From: Burkholderia sp. OK233
GTDB lineage: Bacteria; Pseudomonadota; Gammaproteobacteria; Burkholderiales; Burkholderiaceae
NCBI RefSeq assembly: GCF_900230185.1
Contig: NZ_OCSR01000001.1
Location: 4,030,001-4,094,000, forward strand
Reading direction: 5' to 3'
DNA: 64,000 nt
Below are positions 54,125 through 62,566 of the stretch, piece by piece; the stretch's first letter is position 1, and each line of letters starts with the position of its first letter. The translations under genes were made by a program, and so were the position numbers. Below the pieces are notes generated by a model. It was given only the letters and a program-made list of their open reading frames with translations. It had not been told where the DNA came from and did not search any database.

Positions 54125-54499
54125 TCAGTTGAGCATGCCGTGTACTTCGAGCGAAGCTTCCAGTTGCTGTGTCAACGCGTGATGCAGCCTGGCAAGGCTC
54201 TCGGTGGGGAGCGCGAAGCCGGCCCACCCTAGGCCGGAATGCCGCAGGAACAGCACGGCGCCGTCGTGCAGCGGATGTTTTTCGGTGTGCCAGCACGGAT
54301 CGATTTCAATCACGTACTGATGTGTGCGCAGTGGTTCCTTCGGCACTTCCGGGCGCATCGTGGCGCGCAGCGCGCTGAGGTGCTCGATCACGGCATCCAG
54401 ATCGGCCGCTTCAAGCAGTACCGCACGGTCCTCGATGGCGATGCGAACCGCGTTCTGTCCGTATCCGTTGACTCTCTCGATGCTCATGGGGCGCGACAT
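54125..54499 (-). CDS. Small conserved hypothetical protein
   Basis: A 124-aa soluble protein that I do not recognise. It starts MSRPMSIERVNGYGQNAVRIAIED, has a helix LLEAADLDAVIEHLSALRATM, then a beta-rich segment YVIEIDPCWHTEKHPLHDGAVLFLRHSGLGWAGFALP (quoted in part as DGAVLFLRHSG), and ends with a helix. The ATG at 54499 has AGGAG seven bases upstream, which strongly supports translation. No signal peptide. Neighbours give no functional hint. Confidence 0.7.
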   Translation of the reverse strand: MSRPMSIERVNGYGQNAVRIAIEDRAVLLEAADLDAVIEHLSALRATMRPEVPKEPLRTHQYVIEIDPCWHTEKHPLHDGAVLFLRHSGLGWAGFALPTESLARLHHALTQQLEASLEVHGMLN

Positions 54500-55264
54500 A
54501 TCTCTGCTCCTTCCTGCTCTCACGGTGAGCAAATTATGGCGCTGCCTCTCTTAACCAGGTCTTAAAGAGCACGATCAAGGGATGAAACTTTGTTTAAGGA
54601 AACCGCCTGGCACGATTTCCGCCGCAGCGCACAATCATCTGATGTTTCCCTGCGTGCAGGCCGATGACCGGCGCATTTGGTCATATGTAAAGGAAGCCGG
54701 ATGTTTCAATATAGAAACATTTTTAGTCACATGGGAAATCAGTGTCGAAATGCTTAATCGGCAATATTTCGATAAATGTGCGGTTTGCCACATTGGCACT
54801 GTCGATAAATTCCCGATTTGCGAATAAAAGCCTGATTGAACGTTCATTATTTGCGAGGTTTCGAGTTCACGTTTGAAACATTTCTGTATGTGATTTCAGT
54901 GAATCACCATCGTGAATCCGGCGAAGCGTGTTGAGTTGGCACAGCCAGCGCTGTAGCCTTGAGCGTGGCTCTGTGCAAGGCTATGCGGTCTTCAGGCGGT
55001 CGACAAGCCGCTATGGACCGTCGCTATGCCGGATCATATGCCGGCAGTCATATGAAACACACAATAATTGTTTTCGTCATACATTGAATTTCTCAATGTG
55101 GATTTGTTTTTCAAATTTACTATAGCGCGGCATTCGGCTAACATCACGCATAATCCGTTAAACGGCGTTGCCGGTGGTTTTCATCCACCGTAATTAAATT
55201 CGTCCATATCGTCCGGCCGACGGGGCAGCGGGGTCCACAATGTACGACAGCTTGGGGAAAGATC
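54500..55264. other. AT-rich intergenic region with palindrome
   Basis: About 760 bp, markedly more AT-rich than its surroundings. An open frame at 54582-54827 (81 codons) has no family features and poor codon use. The palindrome at 54701-54720 is the clearest signal. Confidence 0.5.
54701..54720. promoter_or_regulatory. 20-bp inverted repeat, operator-like
   Basis: ATGTTTC-AATATA-GAAACAT, with 7-bp perfect arms. It lies in the AT-rich gap between the small conserved protein and the AraC-type regulator. No specific regulator is implied. Confidence 0.4.
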
Positions 55265-56260
55265 ATGCCGCACTTGCATCTGGATACTGCGAGGATTACG
55301 TGGTTACATACGCCGACGCTAAACGTGCGTAGTGCAGCGCGGCGAATCGGCGTGCTGCTGTTCGACGGCTTCTGGTTGCTCGGGCCTGGCACGGTGGTCG
55401 AGATGTTCCAGACCGCCAACGAACTCTCGGGCTCGCGGGCTGGCGAAGAGCCGCCTTATGAAGTGCAGTTTCTGTCGATGGACGGGGGCAGCGTCGCGAG
55501 TTCTTCGTCGGCGCGGATCTGGACTGACCGTATCGACACACGTTATGGCAGCGGTTTCGACGTGCTGTTCATCGCAGGCGGCTACGGCGCACATGAGGCC
55601 GCGCTCGACGAACGGTTGCTGGGCTGGTTGCGATCGGTGCAAACGCGAACCCGTGCGATCGAGACGATCGGCGAGGGCCGGCTCGTGCTGGAAGCAGCGG
55701 GTCCCGCGGAGCATGACGGTCTGCAGGTGAATCGCTATCTGGGCAGCGCCACGACCGATGCCGTGCGCAGCGCCGCCAACGATCGTAACGACTGCGCGCG
55801 CAGCGCGCTGATGTTCATCAAGCGCGATCTTGGCGCGGAGCTCGCACGCAGCGTCGCCGATCGGGTGATGCCGGGCATGGCCGCGACCTGGGTGCCACTG
55901 CCGGCAGAAGGCGGCACACTCAGCGTCGCCGAGAAAATCCGTGCCGCCGCGCGCTGGATGGAGGCGAATTGCGATCGTCCGGTGTCGGTTGCCGACGCTG
56001 CGCAAGTGGCGGCGATGAGCGAGCGCAATTTTTTACGGCGCTTCAAGCATGAAATGCAGGTCACGCCCTCTGACTATCTGTTGCAGGTACGATTGCGTAT
56101 CGCCTGCAACTTCCTGACCGAAACCGAATTGCCGGTCGACAAGATCGCGCGCCGCAGCGGCACCGGTAACGGCGATCGCCTCGCGAAGATATTCCGCAAG
56201 CGTATGGCGCTGTCGCCCACGGAATATCGCGCGCGCAGCCGGGTGGCGACCGAGGCGTAA
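55265..56260 (+). CDS. GlxA-like AraC family regulator (DJ-1/PfpI + HTH)
   Basis: A 331-aa regulator. Residues about 25-195 are a DJ-1/PfpI (GATase1-like) domain (RIGVLLFDGFWLLGPGTVVEMF, VLFIAGGYGAHEA). Residues about 225-320 are an AraC HTH pair (VSVADAAQVAAMSERNFLRRFKHEMQVTPSDYLL, VDKIARRSGTGNGDRLAKIFRKRM). The usual nucleophilic Cys of the PfpI domain is absent (IETIGEGRLVL in that place), as in other regulatory members. A GGGAAAG site precedes the ATG. Ligand unknown. Confidence 0.88.
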   Translation: MPHLHLDTARITWLHTPTLNVRSAARRIGVLLFDGFWLLGPGTVVEMFQTANELSGSRAGEEPPYEVQFLSMDGGSVASSSSARIWTDRIDTRYGSGFDVLFIAGGYGAHEAALDERLLGWLRSVQTRTRAIETIGEGRLVLEAAGPAEHDGLQVNRYLGSATTDAVRSAANDRNDCARSALMFIKRDLGAELARSVADRVMPGMAATWVPLPAEGGTLSVAEKIRAAARWMEANCDRPVSVADAAQVAAMSERNFLRRFKHEMQVTPSDYLLQVRLRIACNFLTETELPVDKIARRSGTGNGDRLAKIFRKRMALSPTEYRARSRVATEA

Positions 56261-56387
56261 GCCTGGGCAGGCACCGTGCAGACGGTGCAACTCAGAGCGG
56301 ATGGGTGCGTGCGCAGCGGCGTGTGCAACGGTGCGTGCGCCGGCGGTCGCGTTTTCTCCTGGCGGGCTTCTTACGAGCACAGTGGCC

Positions 56388-56939
56388 ATGGGCAACAAGG
56401 TAATGGCGACAGCATTGCCGGAGGTGAAACTCATCGAGCCCGAGGTGTTTTGCGACGAATTTGGCTTCTGCTTCGAGAGCTTCAGTGCGGATGAGTTTAC
56501 CGACGACGTCTCGCACGGTTTCAATTTCGTGCAGGACCGTCATTTGCGGGCAGTGCGTGGCGTGTTGCGCGGCTTGCACTATCAGGTGCACCGGCCGCAA
56601 GGTCGGCTCGTGCGCGTGGTGGTGGGAGAAGTGTTCGACGTCGCCGTGGACGTGCGGCTCAATTCGCCGACCTTCGGCAAGTGGAGCGGCGCATACCTGA
56701 GCGCGGCCAATCATCGGCAGGTGTGGGTGCCGCCCGGCTTCGCACACGGTTTCGTCGTGCTGTCCGACGTCGCCGAATGCCTGTGGAAGACCACCGAATA
56801 CTGGTTCCCCGAACTCGAGCGCTGTATCTTGTGGAGCGATCCTGACATCGGCATCGAATGGCCGATCGAAATCGAGCCGATCCTCGGCGCGAAGGACGCA
56901 GCGGGCCGGCGTCTTTACGAAGCGGAAAATATCGCCTGA
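56388..56939 (+). CDS. rfbC: dTDP-4-dehydrorhamnose 3,5-epimerase (RmlC/RfbC)
   Basis: A 183-aa cupin epimerase of dTDP-rhamnose synthesis. RGVLRGLHYQ carries the catalytic His (H64), TTEYWFPE the Tyr (Y138), and WSDPDIGIEWP the Asp-containing segment; GEVFDVAVDVRLNSPTFGKW fits the core. The usual DxRGFF/E segment reads DEFGFCFESF, with Phe at position 25 in place of the nucleotide-binding Arg. The gene is orphaned from rmlABD, so it may be a paralogue with altered specificity. Start may be the ATG at 56388 or 56403. Confidence 0.85.
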   Translation: MGNKVMATALPEVKLIEPEVFCDEFGFCFESFSADEFTDDVSHGFNFVQDRHLRAVRGVLRGLHYQVHRPQGRLVRVVVGEVFDVAVDVRLNSPTFGKWSGAYLSAANHRQVWVPPGFAHGFVVLSDVAECLWKTTEYWFPELERCILWSDPDIGIEWPIEIEPILGAKDAAGRRLYEAENIA

Positions 56940-56978
56940 GCGCTGCGCACGCACACCCACGCAGCTGTTCAACACCGT

Positions 56979-57869
56979 TCAGCGTGTCGCCACCACGGCG
57001 CCCACGCTCGCCGCAACCACCAGCAGCGTGCCTGCGATCTGCAGGATGCCCATCGGTTGATGCAGCACCACGAAGCCGGCCAGTGCGCCGATCGCGGGCT
57101 CGACACTCATTAGTATCCCGAACGATGAAGCCGGCATGTGCCGTAACGCCACCATTTCCAGCGCATAGGGTAACAGCGGGACCAGCAACGCGAGGCCGGC
57201 GGTTGCGGCGATCTGTCCCGCGGCGATGTGTACGCCGGTTTGCGCGAAGCCAAACGGCGTGGCAACCAGCGCCGCTGCGATCAGCGATACCGATAATCCT
57301 TCGAGGCCGGCGAACACCGTGCCGATCTTTTTCATCAGCACGATATAGCTGCCCCAGCCGAGTGCGGCCCCGAACGCGAGCAACACGCCGAGCGGTTCGC
57401 CGATCCAACCCGCGCGATCGCGCGAGAGCAGCAGCACGCCGGCAATCGCCAGTGCCGGCCACAGTAATGCTCGCGCGCGGCGCACCGCGAAAGTCGCTAC
57501 GGCGAGCGGCCCAAGGAAGTCGATCGCGACGGCAAGCCCCAATGGAATCCGCTGAAGCGCCGCGAAAAAGCACAGCGTCATGCCGGCCATCGCGGCCCCT
57601 AACGCACCGGCCGCGAGCCAATGCGAGCGCGAGTAGGTGAAAAAACGCGGGCGCACCAGCAACGCAAGCACGACGGCCGCCCAGCAAAGACGCAACCAGG
57701 TGGTGCTGAGCGAGCCGTACTCAGCCATGGTCGGCGCGGAGAGCGCGGCGCCGAACTGCACGCTCGACATCGACAGCACGCACAGGAGCGCTGCGCCGGC
57801 CGCTGCACTGACGGGCTTCACGGGTGTTGGCACGGGATTCAGCGCTGATTTGATGGTGGTGTCCTGCAT
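56979..57869 (-). CDS. EamA family transporter, RhtA-like
   Basis: A 296-aa inner-membrane DMT exporter with ten helices in two EamA repeats. LRLCWAAVVLALLVRPRFF, IDFLGPLAVATF and SSFGILMSVEPAIGALAGF resemble RhtA, the threonine/homoserine exporter of E. coli. It is divergent from the LysR gene at 57972, the likely regulator. GAGG lies close before the ATG. Confidence 0.87.
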   Translation of the reverse strand: MQDTTIKSALNPVPTPVKPVSAAAGAALLCVLSMSSVQFGAALSAPTMAEYGSLSTTWLRLCWAAVVLALLVRPRFFTYSRSHWLAAGALGAAMAGMTLCFFAALQRIPLGLAVAIDFLGPLAVATFAVRRARALLWPALAIAGVLLLSRDRAGWIGEPLGVLLAFGAALGWGSYIVLMKKIGTVFAGLEGLSVSLIAAALVATPFGFAQTGVHIAAGQIAATAGLALLVPLLPYALEMVALRHMPASSFGILMSVEPAIGALAGFVVLHQPMGILQIAGTLLVVAASVGAVVATR

Positions 57870-57971
57870 CTTGGCCTCGTTGCCGCTCTTCGGATGGGGT
57901 GGAAGCTATCTTATCGGTGCAGGCGGTATTAAGATAAGTTGATATTTCTTATGATCACTTCAAGAAACGTG

Positions 57972-58874
57972 ATGACCCGAGATCTCGACAGCAGTCTCCT
58001 GCGCGCGTTCGTCACCGTGGCGGAAACCGGCGCCGTGGGTGTGGCGGCGGCACGCCTTGCGCGTACCCAGGCGGCGGTGAGCATGCAATTGCGCCGGCTC
58101 GAAGAAGAGCTGGGGCAGCGTTTGCTTGACCGCTCGCCGCGTGGCGTGCAACTCACCGAGGCGGGACATCTGCTACTGCCGTTCGCGCATACGATCCTCG
58201 GCGCGGGCGCCGATGCGCGGCGGGCGCTGAGCGCGGGGCAGGTGTCCGGCACGGTGCGGCTCGGCATGCTGGAAGACATCGCGGTCGGTCGCTTGCCGCG
58301 CGCGCTGCGGCGCTTTTCGATCGCTTATCCGCAGGTGGCGCTGGAGATTGTTGTCGATACCAGCTCGGCGTTGTCGAGCCGGCTTGCGGACGGCGGCCTC
58401 GACGTGGTGGTGGGAGACCCCGCGCTGGTCGACTCAGTGCCGCTGCTGACGTGGACGCAGCCGCTCTTCTGGGTCGGCGCGCGCGGGTTTAGCCGCGACG
58501 GAGACGCCGTGCTGCCGGTGGTTGCGTTCGGCGGCGCGTGTCTGTGGCAGCAACAGGTGTTAACGGCGCTGCGGCGCGCGGGGATTGCATGGCGCATCGT
58601 GTGCACCAGCACCAGTTTGCCGGCGGTGCAGTCGGCCGTGGAAGCGGGGCTCGGTGTGTCGGTACTGCTCGACGGCAATATCCGGTCGGAGTCGATGCGC
58701 GTGCTCGGTCAGGCCGATGGATTGCCCGATGCGCCGACCGCCGATTTCGGACTCTTCATGCGCCCGGTCTCCGGTGCGCAGGCGGCCGCCGTGCAGACAT
58801 TGCAGACGTTCCTCTGCGAGGAATTGCATCTTGGTTTGCGGGAGAGCGAGCCGCTTGTGGTATCGACGCGCTAG
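57972..58874 (+). CDS. LysR family transcriptional regulator
   Basis: A 300-aa regulator. The HTH reads LDSSLLRAFVTVAETGAVGVAAARL, TQAAVSMQLRRLEEELGQRLLDRSPRGVQLTEAG, followed by an effector domain. The start is taken at the ATG of MTRDLDSSLLRAF; ATG at 57951 is an alternative. Divergent from the RhtA-like exporter across about 100 bp containing AT-rich sequence. Confidence 0.9.
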   Translation: MTRDLDSSLLRAFVTVAETGAVGVAAARLARTQAAVSMQLRRLEEELGQRLLDRSPRGVQLTEAGHLLLPFAHTILGAGADARRALSAGQVSGTVRLGMLEDIAVGRLPRALRRFSIAYPQVALEIVVDTSSALSSRLADGGLDVVVGDPALVDSVPLLTWTQPLFWVGARGFSRDGDAVLPVVAFGGACLWQQQVLTALRRAGIAWRIVCTSTSLPAVQSAVEAGLGVSVLLDGNIRSESMRVLGQADGLPDAPTADFGLFMRPVSGAQAAAVQTLQTFLCEELHLGLRESEPLVVSTR

Positions 58875-59023
58875 TGCGTGGGTGCGTGGGCGAGCTGTGC
58901 CGGCAACGTGCCGGCACGCACGTCGATGCGTCCATTCCATGTGAGTTTTTACGACATTTTTTCTTGAGACGCCTACGCTCGAAATCTACACTTCGTGCAT
59001 CTTGACAGCGTGAGGTGCTCAAC

Positions 59024-59653
59024 GTGAAGCGACGTGCAACGACGCAGCAATCCGTCCGTATCGATTATGTGTGTCACGGCGTGGGCCGTGTCGAACTGCG
59101 CCGCTTCGATCCGTTGCGCGATTCGTATGTCGCGTTGACCGCGCTGCTGCATCGCGCTTTCACACGACTCGGCGCGATGGGGCTGAATTGCACCTGTGTG
59201 GATCAAACGGTGGAGACGACACGTTCACGCGCGACGCAGGGCGATTGCTACGTAGCGGTCTGCGAAGGACGCATTGTCGGCACGATGACGCTATATGCAC
59301 CGGACCGTGAGTCTTTGTGCGAGCTCTACCGGCGCGACGATATTGCCAGTTTGCGTCAGTTCGGCGTAGAGCCGGTGTGGCAGGCGCGTGGCATCGGTAC
59401 GCTGTTGATCGCTTTCGCCGACCACTGGGCCGCGACGCGCGGCTATGCGGAGCTCGCGCTCGATACGCCGCAGCCGGCTGCACACCTGATTGCGTTTTAC
59501 AGAGGGCAGGGGTTTCGCATTGTCGATTTCGTACGCTTCGACGGCAAGCACTATGACAGCGCGATCTTGAGTAAGCCACCGGTGGCGACGCGCACGCTCG
59601 CGAGCTGGTCGCATAGGTTGACGGTGCCGACGAGAATTGCGCGCGCGGCGTGA
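59024..59653 (+). CDS. GNAT family N-acetyltransferase
   Basis: A 209-aa GNAT with VWQARGIGTLLIAFADHWA (acetyl-CoA loop) and LIAFYRGQGFRIV (motif B), preceded by EGRIVGTMTLY. The GTG at 59024 is set by GAGG about eight bases upstream. It is not closely related to the tandem pair at 49.4-50.5 kb. Substrate unknown. Confidence 0.85.
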   Translation: MKRRATTQQSVRIDYVCHGVGRVELRRFDPLRDSYVALTALLHRAFTRLGAMGLNCTCVDQTVETTRSRATQGDCYVAVCEGRIVGTMTLYAPDRESLCELYRRDDIASLRQFGVEPVWQARGIGTLLIAFADHWAATRGYAELALDTPQPAAHLIAFYRGQGFRIVDFVRFDGKHYDSAILSKPPVATRTLASWSHRLTVPTRIARAA

Positions 59654-59783
59654 GCTGGGTGAGCTGGCGATAAAAACCCCGATGCAGGCAGCAACTATTG
59701 CAATACCGTGTGGCAAGTATTGCAACGTGCTGCTGATCCTCGCACCGGGGCGGGTGTTTCTTCTTACCTGTTCGATGCGGAGG

Positions 59784-59945
59784 TCAGCGTCGCATCACGC
59801 CCATCAGCAAGGTGACGAGGAAGATCACCACGAAAATGAAGAACAGGACCTTGGCGATTTCCGTTGCGCCTGCGGCAATGCCGCCGAAGCCGAATACTGC
59901 GGCGATGATCGCGATGATGAAGAAGATTACAGCGTATCGAAGCAT
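59784..59945 (-). CDS. DUF1328 small membrane protein
   Basis: A 53-aa protein of two hydrophobic helices: MLRYAVIFFIIAIIAAVFGF, GGIAAGATEIAK linker, VLFFIFVVIFLVTLLMGV, ending RR. This is the full DUF1328 (YtjA-like) pattern, a small stress-associated inner-membrane protein. GGGAGG lies four bases before the ATG at 59945. Confidence 0.93.
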   Translation of the reverse strand: MLRYAVIFFIIAIIAAVFGFGGIAAGATEIAKVLFFIFVVIFLVTLLMGVMRR

Positions 59946-60080
59946 GGGGCCTCCCACCGATGGACTGCTGGATCGAAGTTAACAACGGCTACTCGTTGTG
60001 GGCACTGCGTGCTTTGACGGGTCTTTGCCGGCGAGCGATATTGAGCAATACGTGTGCCCAGGGTAGGGCGAACAGGGGCG

Positions 60081-60150
60081 CTCCTGATCCGCAAGCTGAA
60101 GCTCAATCAGCTGATGATCTTCGAACGCGTGCTGGAAACGCGCTTCGTCA
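60081..60150 (+). pseudogene. Possible LysR N-terminal remnant
   Basis: The translation LLIRKLKLNQLMIFERVLETR resembles the first 20 residues of PcaQ-like LysR proteins, then loses similarity at once. Too short to be certain. Confidence 0.3.
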
Positions 60151-60558
60151 TGCAGCCGCCTCATATAATTCGGAACCCTTATGAAGTGATTGATCGATGC
60201 CGATTCGTTCGGCTCGTGATTGGCTTGATCTGGGGAATTCAGCGTGTGTTGAACGGGCACGCGCGAATATGTGCTGCCGGCGCTGTCGCAGGTCTTTGCG
60301 GCCGGTTGGGAAAAGCGTGTTTCAGGTCTATTGCCTGCGGCAGCCCCTTCCCCTACGATGGCGCGTTCAACAACAAAACCCATCCCTCCACCGGCGTCAC
60401 TGTCGCGTTGCAGCAACAACCCGGCATCCGCCTAATCGCGGAGTCGCAGATCGCCGAACTGGCTACGCAAATCGAAACACCAATCCAGCAAGTGAGACGC
60501 ACAGTCAATTTGAACGAGTAGTTCATGATATTGCCCGCATCGCGGCGAATCCGCCGAT

Positions 60559-60718
60559 AACGTTTGCGCGACCTTAATCGGCGGGCTATTCCACCGGAGC
60601 GAATGAAGCAAGGAAACTGTTAATTCTGATTTAACATTTACATATTTTGAAAATGATTAGCCTGAATTTAGCGTTTTCATAAACATTCGGAAAACGTTTG
60701 CGCCGGCTTAATCACCCG
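60559..60718. repeat. Imperfect direct repeats upstream of wecB
   Basis: AACGTTTGCGCGACCTTAAT at 60559 and AACGTTTGCGCCGGCTTAAT at 60693 (three mismatches in 20), both followed by a C/G-rich block, spaced 134 bp with AT-rich DNA between. These could be two binding sites of one regulator. Confidence 0.5.
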
Positions 60719-61040
60719 GCTTCGTCGGCAAAAGTCCCGCTTCACGGCTGCGACGCGCCGCCGCGGACGCGCCACATAGGGAAAATCCATTGTGAGATAA
60801 GGAGAAATACGCGTTAGAATGCGCGTCGATTCACCATCAATGGCCGCTCGTTCAAAACGACGCTCACGTGAATCCAGTCGGCAGTTATTGCATCCGATCG
60901 ATTCGTTCCCGGCGTATATGGGGATCGCTGGTAATTATCGGCGACGGGCAAGTCAGATCGGTAAATATGGGGGTACGATATTAACGCGTGCTCCGCATTG
61001 CCTGCCGCCAATAAAACATTCAAATAAAGATCGAGGACAT

Positions 61041-62237
61041 ATGCCAACGAGGATTCTGTCGATTTTCGGCACGCGGCCGGAAGCCATCAAAATGGCGCCG
61101 CTGGTCAAACAACTGGAAGCTGACGCCGGCATCGAGTCGGTGATCTGCGTGACAGGACAGCATCAGCAGATGCTCGATCAGGTACTCGATCTGTTCCAGA
61201 TCAAGCCGCATCACAATCTCGCCCTGATGACGGGCAACCAGACGCTCAATGGTCTGGCTTCGCGCCTCATCGCCTCGCTCGACGACGTACTCGCAACCGT
61301 TCAACCGGATCGCGTGCTGGTGCACGGCGATACGACCACTGCGTCCGCGGCGGCGCTGGCCTCGTTTCATCGGCGGATTCCGATCGGTCATGTCGAAGCG
61401 GGTCTGCGTACCGGCAACCTGATGCAGCCGTGGCCGGAAGAAATGAACCGCCGCGTGGTCGACGTGATGAGCGATCTGATGTTCGCGCCTACCGCGAGCT
61501 CGAAAGCGAACCTCGCGCACGAAGCGCTGCACGGCAAGATCATCGTGACCGGCAATACGGTGATCGACGCACTGAACCTCACTACCGCGCGCATCGACCA
61601 CGACGTGGCACTGCGCACCGAGCTTGACGCGCGCTTGCCGTTCCTCGACGGCGCGCTGCCGGTGTTGCTCGTCACGGGCCATCGCCGCGAGAGCTTCGGC
61701 GCGGGCTTCGCGAATATCTGCGCGGCCCTCGCGGATCTGGCCATGACCAACAGGGTTCAGATCGTCTGTCCGGTGCATTTGAATCCGAATGTGCGCGGCC
61801 CGGTGCAGGAAACGCTCGGCGCGGCGCGCAATGTGCATCTGATCGATCCGCTGGACTACCTGGGTTTTGTGCGTTTGATGCAGCGCGCATCGATCATTCT
61901 CACCGACTCGGGTGGCGTGCAGGAAGAAGCCCCCGCGCTCGGCAAACCGGTGCTGGTGATGCGCGATGTGACCGAGCGCCCGGAAGCGGTCGCGGCCGGC
62001 ACGGTGCGCCTCGTCGGCACGGAGCGCGAAGCGATCGTACGCGCGGTGACGGGCTTACTCGACGACGCCGGCGAGCGCGACGATTTCGCGCATCGCGTGA
62101 ATCCATACGGCGACGGCCATGCATCACAACGGATCGTCGCTGCGTTGACCGGGCGTCCGTTCGACGAGTTCGTAAGCGGCGGCAGCGGTGAAGTGGGGCA
62201 GGTTCCGCGCGTGCAGCGCGTAGAAGCCATGCAATAG
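61041..62237 (+). CDS. wecB: UDP-N-acetylglucosamine 2-epimerase (non-hydrolysing)
   Basis: A 398-aa cytoplasmic enzyme converting UDP-GlcNAc to UDP-ManNAc for polysaccharide synthesis. Diagnostic blocks: ILSIFGTRPEAIKMAPLV at the start, VTGQHQQMLDQVL, VHGDTTTASAAALASF, GHVEAGLRTGN, TGHRRESFG and TDSGGVQEEAP. GAGGAC precedes the ATG at 61041. The open frame upstream to 60819 is basic, unlike the family, and was excluded. It probably opens an exopolysaccharide cluster continuing past the window. Confidence 0.94.
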   Translation: MPTRILSIFGTRPEAIKMAPLVKQLEADAGIESVICVTGQHQQMLDQVLDLFQIKPHHNLALMTGNQTLNGLASRLIASLDDVLATVQPDRVLVHGDTTTASAAALASFHRRIPIGHVEAGLRTGNLMQPWPEEMNRRVVDVMSDLMFAPTASSKANLAHEALHGKIIVTGNTVIDALNLTTARIDHDVALRTELDARLPFLDGALPVLLVTGHRRESFGAGFANICAALADLAMTNRVQIVCPVHLNPNVRGPVQETLGAARNVHLIDPLDYLGFVRLMQRASIILTDSGGVQEEAPALGKPVLVMRDVTERPEAVAAGTVRLVGTEREAIVRAVTGLLDDAGERDDFAHRVNPYGDGHASQRIVAALTGRPFDEFVSGGSGEVGQVPRVQRVEAMQ

Positions 62238-62566
62238 GGCGGTGCCGCTGTTCTGCCGCATGGCAAATGCAGGCCAAAGCGACCGTATTGCGTGCCGGCA
62301 TTTAACGCCGCGCGTCGCTATCGGACATCAGGGCCTGAGCATGTCGGGCATGCGCGGATAGTACGGCGAACGCTTACCGGCCGCCATCGACAGCAACTAG
62401 GCTGTGCTAATGGCAAGCCCCAGGCAAGCCCCAGGCAAGGCCACCGGCAAGGCTACCGGCAGGACCACCGGCAACGACGCCCGCCATAGCGGGATCGCAG
62501 TTCCAGACAATCCATGCAGCGTGAATCAGCTTCACCGTTTGCGCGCAAATTACGAGATAAAACAAC
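62238..62566. other. Intergenic region with short tandem repeats
   Basis: About 330 bp between wecB and the BcsB-like gene. It contains the GGCAAG-based repeats at 62412-62469. No promoter or gene is evident, and the downstream gene may be read from the wecB transcript. Confidence 0.5.
62412..62469. repeat. Imperfect 11-12-bp tandem repeats
   Basis: Two exact copies of GGCAAGCCCCA followed by three related 12-bp units (GGCAAGGCCACC, GGCAAGGCTACC, GGCAGGACCACC). Confidence 0.85.

Larger units (their letters stand above)
59946..61040. other. Long intergenic region before wecB
   Basis: About 1.1 kb. It contains a short LysR-like remnant near 60081, an open frame 60054-60521 that changes character several times and looks like decayed sequence, an AT-rich promoter-like stretch around 60610-60690, and a pair of imperfect direct repeats (60559 and 60693). 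No gene is called. Confidence 0.5.

Noticed and set aside
54582..54827. 81-codon open frame in an AT-rich gap
   Set aside because: No ribosome site, unusual composition and no family resemblance; left as intergenic.
60054..60521. 155-codon open frame before wecB
   Set aside because: Begins with a LysR-like scrap, then changes character with no recognisable domain; most likely decayed sequence.
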